Under the pieces are notes generated by a model. It was given only the letters and a program-made list of their open reading frames with translations, was not told where the DNA came from and did not search any database. 31,806 nt of DNA. Source: Acetobacteraceae bacterium. Its GTDB lineage: Bacteria; Pseudomonadota; Alphaproteobacteria; Acetobacterales; Acetobacteraceae. The first letter of the stretch is position 1, and each line of letters begins with the position of its first letter. Of this stretch, positions 8,428 to 16,884 are shown one piece after another. The translations under genes and the position numbers were made by a program. The DNA is taken from contig DNXO01000153.1 in NCBI GenBank assembly GCA_003506895.1, positions 5,649 through 37,454 on the forward strand. Reading direction: 5' to 3'.

Positions 8428-9465
8428 TCAGGGCGAGATGATCACCTTCAGGGCATGTGTGTCGGCTGCGTGCGCGAAGGTTTCGTAAGCCGCGATGACT
8501 TCGCTGAGTTGGAAATGGTGCGTGATCAGCCGCGTTGGGTCTATCCTCTTTGATTGCACCGTCTTCAGCAGCATTGGCGTTGTGACGGTATCGACGAGCC
8601 GGGTGGTAATCGCAATGTTCTGCGACCAGAGACGTTCGAGGTGCAGGTCCGCCTTGACCCCATGCACGCCGATGTTGGCGATCACGCCGCCCGGCGCGAC
8701 AAGGTCCTGGCACATGACAAAAGTCGCTGGAATGCCAACCGCCTCTATGGCTGTATCGACACCTTGCCCGCCGGTCAGGGCCATCACCTTCTCGGCCACC
8801 AAACCGGCGGCACTGTTGATCTTATGGGTTGCCCCAAAGCGGAGTGCCACATCGAGCCGGCTTTCATCGAGGTCGATCATGATGATCTCAGCCGGGGAAT
8901 AGAACTGCGCGGTGAGCAGCGCGGCGAGGCCGATCGGTCCGGCGCCGACGATCGCTACCGTCGAGCCGGGGGCGACCTTGCCGTTCAATACGCCGCATTC
9001 AAATCCGGTGGGAAGAATGTCGCTGAGCATGACGAGCGCTTCCTCGTCGGCGCCCGCGGGGATTGGATAGAGGCTGGTCTCCGCATGGGGGATGCGGACA
9101 TATTCGGCCTGGGTGCCGTCGATCTCATTCCCCAGGATCCAGCCGCCGGTGCGACAATGGGAATACATGCCGCGGCGGCAGTAATCGCATTTGCCACATG
9201 AGGTGATGCACGAAATCAGAACGTGGTCGTTCGGGCGGAATGTCGTCACGCCCGGCCCAACGGCGGTGACCACGCCCACGCCTTCATGCCCGAGAATTCG
9301 GCCTGGCCGGCATGTTGCAACGTCACCTTTCAAAATGTGGAGGTCGGTGCCGCAAATCGTTGTCTTGAGCATCTGGACGATGGCATCGCCGGGCGCTTGG
9401 ATTTCCGGCATGGGACGCTCATCGAGCGATTTGAGCCCAGGACCATGATAGACAAGTGCTTGCAT
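8428..9465 (-). CDS. zinc-dependent alcohol dehydrogenase, MDR family
   Basis: A medium-chain dehydrogenase of 345 residues. It oxidises an alcohol or reduces an aldehyde with NAD(P); the substrate cannot be told from sequence. Catalytic zinc ligands are Cys38 (TTICGTDLH) and His60 with Glu61 (GHEGVG). The structural zinc is bound by Cys90, Cys93, Cys96 and Cys104 (CGKCDYCRRGMYSHC). The nucleotide-binding glycine motif is VGAGPIG at 173-179, followed by an Asp at the end of the second strand (MIDLDESR), which favours NAD. The family includes formaldehyde- and butanediol-type enzymes. It lies downstream of the FO synthase gene on the same strand but is separated by 189 bases containing an FNR/FixK-like box, so it probably has its own promoter. 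Confidence 0.94.
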   Translation of the reverse strand: MQALVYHGPGLKSLDERPMPEIQAPGDAIVQMLKTTICGTDLHILKGDVATCRPGRILGHEGVGVVTAVGPGVTTFRPNDHVLISCITSCGKCDYCRRGMYSHCRTGGWILGNEIDGTQAEYVRIPHAETSLYPIPAGADEEALVMLSDILPTGFECGVLNGKVAPGSTVAIVGAGPIGLAALLTAQFYSPAEIIMIDLDESRLDVALRFGATHKINSAAGLVAEKVMALTGGQGVDTAIEAVGIPATFVMCQDLVAPGGVIANIGVHGVKADLHLERLWSQNIAITTRLVDTVTTPMLLKTVQSKRIDPTRLITHHFQLSEVIAAYETFAHAADTHALKVIISP

Positions 9466-9574
9466 CGCGATGCTCCCATCTAACGACGGCCAAGCGCCTC
9501 ATCCATTGCGACATGCAGGGACGTCGCTTGCCGATGCGTGTGTCGGATAGGAGCACGAGAGCGGTCTGCGCGGT

Positions 9575-9588
9575 TTGAGCCAAATCAA
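9575..9588 (-). promoter_or_regulatory. FNR/FixK-type binding site upstream of the alcohol dehydrogenase gene
   Basis: The sequence TTGAG-CCAA-ATCAA contains a perfect TTGA-N6-TCAA core and matches TTGAT-N4-ATCAA at nine of ten positions. For the gene starting at 9465, a site centred at 9581.5 would lie at the activating -41.5 position if transcription began near 9540, and a weak -10 (CTATCC-like) is present around 9545-9551. This fits low-oxygen activation of the dehydrogenase. Confidence 0.45.
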
Positions 9589-9654
9589 GGCTGAGGGGGT
9601 TTCGGCAAAATGAGGGCCGCGCTCGGCGCGAATGTAATGTCGTTCACAAATTCG

Positions 9655-11994
9655 TTACTCCGCCGCCATTACCTTCCGTGGTGGGGTTTGCACGACCGGC
9701 GTCAGTTCCGGGGCGTTGAACGAAACGACACGGCGTTCATTGCCGACCGGCCGGTACAGCGTGTCCCGCTGCGACGGCGTGCGGGCGATCGAACCGATCA
9801 GGTGCTCCATCGCCTCGGGCGGGAATTCCTGGCCGTGTTCGGTGCCGGCGGCGCGGGAGATGCTTTCGTTCATCAGCGTGCCGCCCATGTCGTTGGCACC
9901 TGCGTTCAGGCACATCGCGGCGCCGGCCGGTCCCATTTTTACCCAGGACGTCTGGATGTTGGTGATCAGCGGGTTCAGCACCAGTCGGGCGACGGCGTGC
10001 ATCAAGACTGCCTCGCGCAGCGTCGGGCCCTTGCGGGCCATGCCGCGCAGATACATCGGGGCTTCCATGTGAACGAACGGCAGTGGAACGAATTCGGTGA
10101 AGCCGCCGGTTTCGGCTTGCAGGTCGCGCAGGACCAGCAAGTGTCGTGCCCAGTTCAGCGGGGATTCGACGTGTCCATACATGATGGTGGACGTCGTTCG
10201 CAGGCCCAGGGCGTGGGCGGCGCGGGCTACGTCGATCCATTGTTGGGTGTTGATCTTGTCCGGGCAGATGATCGCCCGGATTTCGTCGTCCAGGACCTCG
10301 GCCGCGGTGCCGGGCAGGGTGCCGAGGCCGGCGTCTTTCAAGCGGGTCAGGAACTCGGTGAGGGTCAGACCGAGCGTGGCGGCGCCTTGGGTGACTTCCA
10401 GGGGGGAGAAGGCGTGGATGTGCATGCCGGGGACGGCGGCTTTGATTGCCTTGCAGATATTGACGTAGGTGTCGCCGGTGTAGTCCGGATGGATGCCGCC
10501 TTGCAGGCAGACCTCGGTGGCGCCGCGATCCCAGGCTTCTTGCGATCTGCGAACGATCTCGCTCATGTCCAGGTCATAGGGGGTGCCGCGCAGGTTCTCG
10601 TGCGTCTTGCCCTTGGAGAAGGCGCAGAACTTGCAGCGGTAATAGCAGATATTGGTATAGTTTATGTTCCGATTGACGACGTAACGAACGGTGCCGGCGC
10701 TGACGTGCTTGCGTAGTTCGTCGGCCACCGTGATGACGCGTTCGTAGTCGATGTCCCGCGCGGCGAACAGGCGCACGATTTCCGGCACGTCGAGGCGTTT
10801 GCCGGAAACGGCGCGGTCGATGATTCGTTCCAGGGCGGGATCGACCTTGGCCAGCAGGATGGGCTTCGGCTTGGGGGCGAAAGTCAGGCCGGGGGCCCAG
10901 TCGTCGTCGCGCGACCAGCCCTCGGCGTCGGCGAACTGCATGACGCGGGTGGCGACCTTGGTGTGCAGCCATTTGGACGGTTGGGCGGCCCAGGCGGGAT
11001 AGACCGGCAGGCGGGGGATCAGGATCTTGTCCATCTCCGCCGTGCGCAGCGCCAGGGCTTCCAGTTCCGGCCACGGTGCTTCGGGGTTGACGTGGTCCGG
11101 GGTGACGGGGGAAACGCCGCCCCAGTCGTCGATGCCGGCGCCGATCAGCGCCTGATAGACTCCCGGCGACAGGTTGGGCGGCGCCTGGACATGGATGTCG
11201 GCGGGCAGGATCAGGCGCGCGGTGGCGATGGTCCAGAGGAGGTCTTGGAGGTCGGGTTCATCGGCGTTGGCTAACTTGGTGTCGGCCTTGGCGCGGAAGT
11301 TCTGCACGATCACTTCCTGGATGTGGCCGTATTCCAGGTGCAGATCGCGGATCGCTTCCAGCGCTTCGATGCGTTCCGCCCTGGTTTCGCCGATGCCGAT
11401 CAGGATGCCGGTGGTGAACGGGACAGCGAGTTCGCCGGCCAGACGAATCGTTTCAAGACGAACGGCCGGGGCTTTGTCCGGCGAGCCGTAGTGAACGCCG
11501 CCTTGCTGGCACAGGTTTTCGCTGGTGGATTCCAGCATGATGCCCTGGCTGGCGGAGACCTCGCGCAGGCTGGCGATTTCCGCGCGCGTCATGACGCCGG
11601 GGTTCACGTGCGGGATCAGCGTGGTTTCCTTCAGCACCAGCGCGCACATTTCGCGAAGGTAGCCGATGGTCGTTTCGTGGCCGAGTTCGGTCAGCGCCTC
11701 GCGGGCGGCCCGATAGCGCAGTTCGGGTTTGTCGCCGAGGGTGAACAGAGCCTCGGTGCAGCCGGCGGCTTCGCCGGCGCGGGCGATTTCCAGGACTTCG
11801 CCGGCGGAGAGATAGGCCGCGTGCCCCGCCTTCGGCCGTTCGGCGAAGGTGCAGTAGTGACAGACGTCACGGCACAGTTTCGTCAGCGGGATGAAGACCT
11901 TGCGGGAGTAAGAGATGGTCCGCCCGAACGCGTCGTCGCGCTTCTGGGCGGCCAGCACCATCAGTTCGGGTAGGGGCGTGGTTTCGAAGTTCAT
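9655..11994 (-). CDS. fbiC: bifunctional FO synthase (CofG-CofH fusion, FbiC type)
   Basis: FO synthase joins a tyrosine-derived fragment to a ribitylaminouracil and closes the ring to give 7,8-didemethyl-8-hydroxy-5-deazariboflavin (FO), the chromophore of coenzyme F420. The 779-residue protein carries two radical-SAM halves. The N-terminal CofG half has CxxxCxxC at Cys41, Cys45 and Cys48 (LCRDVCHYCTF). The C-terminal CofH half has it at Cys450, Cys454 and Cys457 (NICYYRCKFCAF). This is the fused form known from actinobacteria, slightly shorter than the mycobacterial one, whereas methanogens use two proteins. The ATG at 11994 overlaps the stop of the upstream LLM oxidoreductase gene (ATGA), so the two are co-translated. 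Later F420 steps (cofC, cofD, cofE) are not in the window. Confidence 0.96.
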   Translation of the reverse strand: MNFETTPLPELMVLAAQKRDDAFGRTISYSRKVFIPLTKLCRDVCHYCTFAERPKAGHAAYLSAGEVLEIARAGEAAGCTEALFTLGDKPELRYRAAREALTELGHETTIGYLREMCALVLKETTLIPHVNPGVMTRAEIASLREVSASQGIMLESTSENLCQQGGVHYGSPDKAPAVRLETIRLAGELAVPFTTGILIGIGETRAERIEALEAIRDLHLEYGHIQEVIVQNFRAKADTKLANADEPDLQDLLWTIATARLILPADIHVQAPPNLSPGVYQALIGAGIDDWGGVSPVTPDHVNPEAPWPELEALALRTAEMDKILIPRLPVYPAWAAQPSKWLHTKVATRVMQFADAEGWSRDDDWAPGLTFAPKPKPILLAKVDPALERIIDRAVSGKRLDVPEIVRLFAARDIDYERVITVADELRKHVSAGTVRYVVNRNINYTNICYYRCKFCAFSKGKTHENLRGTPYDLDMSEIVRRSQEAWDRGATEVCLQGGIHPDYTGDTYVNICKAIKAAVPGMHIHAFSPLEVTQGAATLGLTLTEFLTRLKDAGLGTLPGTAAEVLDDEIRAIICPDKINTQQWIDVARAAHALGLRTTSTIMYGHVESPLNWARHLLVLRDLQAETGGFTEFVPLPFVHMEAPMYLRGMARKGPTLREAVLMHAVARLVLNPLITNIQTSWVKMGPAGAAMCLNAGANDMGGTLMNESISRAAGTEHGQEFPPEAMEHLIGSIARTPSQRDTLYRPVGNERRVVSFNAPELTPVVQTPPRKVMAAE

Positions 11995-12947
11995 GGTGTC
12001 TTCCGTACTACGTCCTCGGCGAAGCGTTGCTGGACGTCCAGTGTCGCCTCGATGGTGGGCTGTTGGGCGTAGACGATCAAGTGCTTGACGCCAACGGCGG
12101 CGAAGGCGGCGGCGTCTTCCAGCATGTCATCGGCGGTGCCGGTGAACATCTGGCGCTGGCCCTCGGCGTTGGTGACCGGCGTCCACTGTGGCGGTTTGAA
12201 CCAGACATAGGCGATGTCGATCGACGCTGGATCGCGGCCGATCTTTTCGGCGGCGCGGTGCAGGCGGGCGATGCCTTCCTTCAGCTTCGCGGGCGTGTCC
12301 AGCGGGATTTGTGCGTTGTTCGACACTGGATACCAGCCCTCGCCCATCGCCGCCGCCCGGCGCAGGGCAGGGGCGCTTTCGCCGCCGACCCAGACGGGCG
12401 GGTGGGGTTTGGATGTGGGCTTGGGCTTGAATACGACGTTGTCGAACTTGACGTGGGTACCGTTCATCGCTGGGCGGTCTTCCGTCCACAGCGACTTCCA
12501 GGCGCGGATATACTCGTCGGTGACGGCACCCCGAGCCTCGAATGGGGGTGTTTCGAGGGCGTCGAATTCCTCCTTCATCCAGCCGGAGCCGACACCGGCG
12601 ATGACCCGGCCGCCGGAGAGACTGTCGGCCGTGCTGAGAAGTTTCGCGGTCAGCACGGCGGGGCGATACGGCACGACCAGGACCGAGGTCAGCAGTTTCA
12701 CCCGCTGCGTGAACCCGGCCAGGAAGGTGAGTGTGGCGATGGCGTCGAAGCACTCGCCGGTGGGGGCGCCGGGCCAGACGCCATCGGCGGTGTATGGGTA
12801 GCGGACGCCGGTTTGGACCGGGACGATCAGGTGGTCGGCGACGCCGATGATCGCGTAGCCGCCGGCCTCGGCACTGGATGCCATCGCCATGATGTTTTCG
12901 CGCGTCGTCAAGCAGCCGCGCGTGCCGATATGTAGCCCGAAGTCCAT
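11991..12947 (-). CDS. LLM-class F420-dependent oxidoreductase (Rv2161c-like)
   Basis: A luciferase-like TIM-barrel oxidoreductase of 318 residues. Such enzymes move hydride between reduced F420 (or FMN) and a substrate that I cannot predict. Typical features are the VADHLIVPVQTGVRYPY segment near residue 35-50, RVKLLTSVLVVPYR, the glycine-rich GGRVIAGVGSGWMKEEF and the PPVWVGGES strand, all as in the Rv2161c-like group (TIGR03619 style). The frame opens at a GTG at 13007, but the ATG at 12947 has an AGAGG ribosome site six bases away and the normal N terminus MDFGLHIG. The gene overlaps fbiC by four bases, which ties it to F420 rather than FMN. It diverges from the paralogue at 13028. Confidence 0.92.
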   Translation of the reverse strand: MDFGLHIGTRGCLTTRENIMAMASSAEAGGYAIIGVADHLIVPVQTGVRYPYTADGVWPGAPTGECFDAIATLTFLAGFTQRVKLLTSVLVVPYRPAVLTAKLLSTADSLSGGRVIAGVGSGWMKEEFDALETPPFEARGAVTDEYIRAWKSLWTEDRPAMNGTHVKFDNVVFKPKPTSKPHPPVWVGGESAPALRRAAAMGEGWYPVSNNAQIPLDTPAKLKEGIARLHRAAEKIGRDPASIDIAYVWFKPPQWTPVTNAEGQRQMFTGTADDMLEDAAAFAAVGVKHLIVYAQQPTIEATLDVQQRFAEDVVRKTP

Positions 12948-12984
12948 GGACGGCCTCTTCCGTTTGCCTCTTTGGCCGGTATCG

Positions 12985-13008
12985 TGTGCTATCGGGTGCG
13001 ATAACACA
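12985..13008. promoter_or_regulatory. dyad operator between divergent LLM oxidoreductase genes
   Basis: Two 10-base arms, TGTGCTATCG (12985-12994) and CGATAACACA (12999-13008), pair at nine of ten positions around a GGTG spacer. The dyad lies in the 80-base gap between the starts at 12947 and 13028. For the rightward gene a promoter TTGCCT-N17-TGCTAT (12964-12992) overlaps the left arm, so a bound repressor would block it. The shape suits a TetR- or GntR-type dimer; no regulator gene is in the window. Confidence 0.5.
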
Positions 13009-13027
13009 ATCCAAGCAGGAGGAACGA

Positions 13028-13981
13028 ATGCAGATCGGTTGCAGTGCGCCGACCAGTGGGCCGTTGATCGAACCCGACAGCCTGCTGCGGATCGCGAAAG
13101 AGGCCGAAGCCCTGGGCTTCGATTACGTTACGGTCAGCGACCATGTGATGATTCCCACCAGCATCGCCTCGCGCTATCCGTATTCGGATTCGGGGGAATT
13201 TCCGTCGGGTGCCGCGGCGGCGCGGCTGGAGCAGTTGACGGCGGCGACGTTCATCGCGGCGGCGACGACGAAGCTGCGGATCGTGACCTCGGTGATGGTG
13301 GTGCCGCATCGGCCGGCGGTGCTGACGGCGAAAATCCTGGCCACGATCGACTTCCTGTCGAAGGGCCGGCTGACGCTGGGGATCGGCGCCGGATGGTGCG
13401 AGGAGGAGTTCATCGCGATCGGGGCGCCCCCATTCGCCGAACGCGGGGCGGTGACCGACGAATTCATGGCGGCGTGCCGCGAGCTGTGGACGGCCGATGA
13501 GCCGAAGTTCGATGGCAAGTATGTGCAGTTCAAGGACGTGCTGTTTCCGCCGAAGCCGCCTCAGGGCGTGATCCCGATCTGGGTTGGCGGTGAGAGCGGG
13601 CCGGCGATGCGCCGGACGGCGAAGTACGGTGATGCGTGGTATCCGATCGGCACGAACCCTCAGTTTCCGATGGATACGTTGACGCGCTTCAAGGCGGGGG
13701 CGGCGAAGTTGCGCGGATTGACCGAAAAGGCCGGGCGCGACCCGGCGGCGGTGGCGCTGGCGTACCGCGTGTCTTCCAATCCCGAGGCTCAGCCGAAGGG
13801 CACCGTCGATGGGGAGCGGAAGCTGTTCACCGGCGGGACGGCGGATTTCGCGGGCGACATCAAGGCGCTGCGGGACGTGGGCGTGACCGCGTTCGATTTC
13901 GGCCTGTTCGGAGCCGATGCCGAGGCGACGGTGGCGAATATGCGGACGTTCCGCGACGACGTTATGGCGAAGGTGCGTTGA
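13028..13981 (+). CDS. LLM-class F420-dependent oxidoreductase (Rv2161c-like), second copy
   Basis: The 317-residue product is a clear paralogue of the divergent gene at 11991-12947. They share the VSDHVMIPTSIASRYPY block, SVMVVPHRPAVLTAKIL, the GRLTLGIGAGWCEEEF turn and IPIWVGGES. The Rv2161c-like subgroup is known to contain F420 users, and its presence beside an FO synthase gene supports F420 rather than FMN as cofactor. The ATG at 13028 follows an excellent AGGAGG ribosome site, which sets the start over the frame's opening at 12986. Its stop lies two bases before the next LLM gene, so the two form one transcript. The substrate is unknown. Confidence 0.92.
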   Translation: MQIGCSAPTSGPLIEPDSLLRIAKEAEALGFDYVTVSDHVMIPTSIASRYPYSDSGEFPSGAAAARLEQLTAATFIAAATTKLRIVTSVMVVPHRPAVLTAKILATIDFLSKGRLTLGIGAGWCEEEFIAIGAPPFAERGAVTDEFMAACRELWTADEPKFDGKYVQFKDVLFPPKPPQGVIPIWVGGESGPAMRRTAKYGDAWYPIGTNPQFPMDTLTRFKAGAAKLRGLTEKAGRDPAAVALAYRVSSNPEAQPKGTVDGERKLFTGGTADFAGDIKALRDVGVTAFDFGLFGADAEATVANMRTFRDDVMAKVR

Positions 13982-13983
13982 TC

Positions 13984-15018
13984 ATGCAGTTAGGTCTTAC
14001 GGTTGGCATGTCCGGGCCGCACCCGCGCCTGGATATGGATATGATCCTGGAAGCCGAGCGGCTGGGGTTTTCGCAGGTTTGGACGGGGGAATCGTATTCG
14101 ACGGATGCGGTCTCGCCCGCTGCCTGGATCCTGGCTCGGACCACGAAGATCAAGGCTGGGACTGGCATCATGCAGATGCCGGCGCGAACCCCGGCGTGCG
14201 CGGCGATGACCGTGCTGTCATTGCAGGCGCTGTCGGGCAATCGTTTCATCTGCGGTATCGGGCCGTCCGGGCCGCAGGTGATCGAGGGCTGGCATGGCGT
14301 GAAGTTCGGCAAGCCGATGCAGCGGACGAAGGAATACATCGCGATCATCAAGCAGGTTCTCGCGCGGGAGAAGCCGCTGGAGTTCCATGGCGATCAGTAC
14401 TCCATCCCGTATGACGGGCCGGACGCGACCGGGCTTGGGCGGCCGCTGCGCAGCATCGCGCATGGCGACCCGAACGTGCCGTTTTTCACGGCCTCGATCA
14501 CACCCGCCGGTTTGCGGATGGCGGGCGAAGTGGCGGACGGAAACCTGCCGATCTTCTTCTCCCCCGACGCGCCTGATGTCGTGACCGGCCCGACGCTGGA
14601 GGGCCGCAAGAAGGTCGGCAAGACGATGGAGGGTTTCGATACCGCTCCGTTCGTGCGGGCGAAGATGGGGCCGGATGTGGCGGCTTGCCGGGACGCGATC
14701 CGTCCGGAACTGGCGCTTTACATCGGTGGCATGGGCGCTCGGTCTAAGAATTTCTACAACGATATGGTTTCGAAGATGGGCTTCGAGGGCGAGGCGAAGA
14801 CCATTCAGGACCTGTATCTGGATGGGAAGAAGAACGAGGCGGCGGCGGCGGTGCCGGATGCACTGATTGACGCGATCTCTCTGTGCGGCCCGGCGGAGCG
14901 GATACGCGACCGGTTGGCGGCGTGGAAGGATGTCGCCAAGGCCGGGCATGTGGGCACGATGGTGCTGAAAGGTTCCAGCGTCGATGTTCTTCGGGTGGTG
15001 GCGGAGGCGGTGCTTTAA
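13984..15018 (+). CDS. LLM-class F420-dependent oxidoreductase (Rv3520c-like)
   Basis: A third luciferase-like oxidoreductase of 344 residues, from a different subgroup than its two neighbours. The order MQLGLTVG, TGESYSTDAVSP, ARTTKIKAGTGIMQMPARTP, GIGPSGPQVIEGWHG, FGKPMQRTKEYI and LALYIGGMGA follows the mycobacterial Rv3520c group (TIGR03559 style). These enzymes bind F420 in an open TIM barrel; the reaction here is not predictable. The ATG at 13984 lies two bases after the preceding stop. The frame runs open far upstream (to 13636), but that part lies inside the neighbouring gene. Downstream, a strong hairpin separates it from the convergent tadD. Confidence 0.93.
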   Translation: MQLGLTVGMSGPHPRLDMDMILEAERLGFSQVWTGESYSTDAVSPAAWILARTTKIKAGTGIMQMPARTPACAAMTVLSLQALSGNRFICGIGPSGPQVIEGWHGVKFGKPMQRTKEYIAIIKQVLAREKPLEFHGDQYSIPYDGPDATGLGRPLRSIAHGDPNVPFFTASITPAGLRMAGEVADGNLPIFFSPDAPDVVTGPTLEGRKKVGKTMEGFDTAPFVRAKMGPDVAACRDAIRPELALYIGGMGARSKNFYNDMVSKMGFEGEAKTIQDLYLDGKKNEAAAAVPDALIDAISLCGPAERIRDRLAAWKDVAKAGHVGTMVLKGSSVDVLRVVAEAVL

Positions 15019-15039
15019 GGTTGCACCGCTACCCGCTTG

Positions 15040-15070
15040 CCGTGGCTCGTGTCGGCGATACGAGCCATGG
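15040..15070. terminator. hairpin between convergent LLM and tadD genes
   Basis: Arms CCGTGGCTCGT (15040-15050) and ACGAGCCATGG (15060-15070) pair over 11 bases with one G-T wobble and a nine-base loop. The symmetric stem lies between two convergent genes and could stop transcription from either side, though no T-run follows on either strand. Confidence 0.45.
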
Positions 15071-15144
15071 TTACCACATGCCGGGAAGGTACGAACCAAC
15101 AGGGTCTTCTCGTAAAGCATCACCCGGCTATGACAGCCATCGAG

Positions 15145-15912
15145 CTACTGCTGCCGGGCATCGGAACCCCCCGTCGTGTCGTTGCTGCCGCGCGGCAAGC
15201 TGGCGAGTGCCACGGCCAGACGTTTGACTTCGTCGCCCCCGGTTTCATCAGGCTCCGCATTCGGCGCCTCGTCGAGAATTTTCATCGTTACTTTCATGCG
15301 TTCCGGTATGGCGTCGCTCCCTTTGAAGGGAAGCAGCACGGCTCTGGCATCACTTGTCCGCCCCTCCAGCGCGAGGGACAGGGCGAGATTATTGGCGATC
15401 GCCGGGTCATCCGGAGTCAATCCCTGGGCGATCCGATAGATAGCCTGTGCCTCGGCATGTTTGCCTGCCAGATCCAAAGCCACGGCCTTGTCGACAAGGG
15501 CGGGCACGTCCTGGGGATGGGCGGTCAGGACATGATCCAGTTCGGTGATCGCCTGGGTGTTGAGCCCGGACATCACGTTGATAATCCCAAGGCCACGCCT
15601 GACTTCCACCGGGTCTGACGCATTGGCCAGACTTCGGGTGAGAAGCTCCCTGGCCTGATCGACTTTGCCGTTTTTCACCAGCATATCGGCGTAACGCAAC
15701 CGGATGCCGCTGTTGCCGGGTGCCTCGGCCGCCGCCTCCGCATACATCGACAGGGCGAGATCGGTGTTGCCCGAGGCTTCGGCGGCCACCGCGATATGCT
15801 CGCGGCTTTGCGCGTTCATTTGACCAGTCCGCGGCTCGCTGGGGGCAGCGCACGCCACCAACAGGCCGCACATGACTGCAACAGGACAGTAAGTCGCGAT
15901 CAGCCGGGACAT
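15145..15912 (-). CDS. tadD: Tad pilus lipoprotein TadD (TPR pilotin)
   Basis: TadD is an outer-membrane lipoprotein with TPR repeats that helps the Tad secretin assemble. The 255-residue product has a signal peptide ending in the lipobox LVAC, with lipidated Cys21. Helical TPR-type repeats follow across about 40-200 (AEASGNTDLALSMYAEAAAE, LRYADMLVKNGKVDQAREL, DLAGKHAEAQAIYRIA). The C-terminal 40 residues are charged and low in complexity. An ATG at 15924 is also possible, but the ATG at 15912 has a better ribosome site (GAGGT) and the compact lipoprotein N terminus MSRLIA. It is the last gene of the leftward Tad operon, 36 bases after tadC. Confidence 0.9.
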   Translation of the reverse strand: MSRLIATYCPVAVMCGLLVACAAPSEPRTGQMNAQSREHIAVAAEASGNTDLALSMYAEAAAEAPGNSGIRLRYADMLVKNGKVDQARELLTRSLANASDPVEVRRGLGIINVMSGLNTQAITELDHVLTAHPQDVPALVDKAVALDLAGKHAEAQAIYRIAQGLTPDDPAIANNLALSLALEGRTSDARAVLLPFKGSDAIPERMKVTMKILDEAPNAEPDETGGDEVKRLAVALASLPRGSNDTTGGSDARQQ

Positions 15913-15948
15913 CTCTAACCTCATTTAGTTGGGTTCAGTCGATTGATA

Positions 15949-16884
15949 TCAATGGGCCGCCAGCGCATCGAAGAGACGGAGGAACGAACTGCCGACCAGC
16001 ACGATGACCAGGCAGGGCAGAATGAATACTATCAACGGCAGGACGAGCTTGGCTGGAAGCTTGGATGCGCGTTCTTCCAGCTTAATCATACGCTCCCGCC
16101 GAAGCTCCGCGGCGACCGCACGCAGGGCTTCGGCAAGCGGCGTGCCATAGGTCAGGCTCTGCACCAGCATCGTGGCCAGTCGCTGCATTCCATCCACACC
16201 TGATCGCTTGCCGAAGTTGGCAAATGCTTCCCGCCGATCGGGTAAAACGCGAAGTTCATCGAGCAGGGCGGAAAGTGCGGCGGCCGTCGGGCGGTTCGAG
16301 TGCTGCATTTCCTTTGCGACACGTTCCAGGGCGCTCTCCAGGCCAAGTCCGGCTTCGCTACACACCACGAGGAGATCCAGGGCATCGATAATACCCCGCT
16401 GCAAGGCCGCGACGTACGGCCGGCGTATCAGACCCAGGATCGCGTCCGGACCGAGCATACCTACGGGAACCGAGATCGCGATGACGATAATCCGGGTGAG
16501 CATCGACGGCGTGAAGATATAACAGTACAGGATCGCACTGAGTGGAATCAGCGCCATCAGCAGCATCTTCCCACCCAGCACGATCGGCAGGGCCCGGCGT
16601 GGATTCAGGCCGGATGCCGCGATCATACCCTCCAGCCCGGCGATCTCTTTTTGCGAGTATATCCGGGTCCGCTTCAGAATCCGGTCGCCGATCGCAAAGA
16701 GGATCCCTCTAAATCCCCCAAGATGAACGGCCCGATAATCGGGCAGGACGCCGTGAGCGACGGTCATCACCCGCGTTTCCAGCTCACGATGCCGAGCCTC
16801 GCTGAGCAGCAGAAATGCGGTGATCAAGGCGCAGGAGGCCGCGCCCGCAATGAACAGGATGGCTATCCACTGGTTCGGTGTCAT
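15949..16884 (-). CDS. tadC: Tad pilus inner-membrane platform protein TadC
   Basis: TadC is one of two GspF-type membrane proteins that form the inner-membrane platform on which the TadA ATPase acts. The 311-residue product has an N-terminal membrane helix (about 7-28), two more helices near 105-150, the T2SSF domain (ALQRGIIDALDLLVVCSEAGLGLESAL, with LPDRREAFANFGKRSGVDGMQRL) and a C-terminal hydrophobic helix (LPLIVFILPCLVIVLVG). The ATG at 16884 overlaps the tadB stop by four bases; an upstream frame extension to 16932 lies inside tadB and is not used. The 12-base palindrome ATTGATATCAAT covers the stop codon. Confidence 0.95.
   Translation of the reverse strand: MTPNQWIAILFIAGAASCALITAFLLLSEARHRELETRVMTVAHGVLPDYRAVHLGGFRGILFAIGDRILKRTRIYSQKEIAGLEGMIAASGLNPRRALPIVLGGKMLLMALIPLSAILYCYIFTPSMLTRIIVIAISVPVGMLGPDAILGLIRRPYVAALQRGIIDALDLLVVCSEAGLGLESALERVAKEMQHSNRPTAAALSALLDELRVLPDRREAFANFGKRSGVDGMQRLATMLVQSLTYGTPLAEALRAVAAELRRERMIKLEERASKLPAKLVLPLIVFILPCLVIVLVGSSFLRLFDALAAH

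Noticed and set aside
15942..15953. Perfect palindrome ATTGATATCAAT
   Set aside because: It overlaps the tadC stop codon inside an operon with no promoter nearby; an operator role is unlikely.
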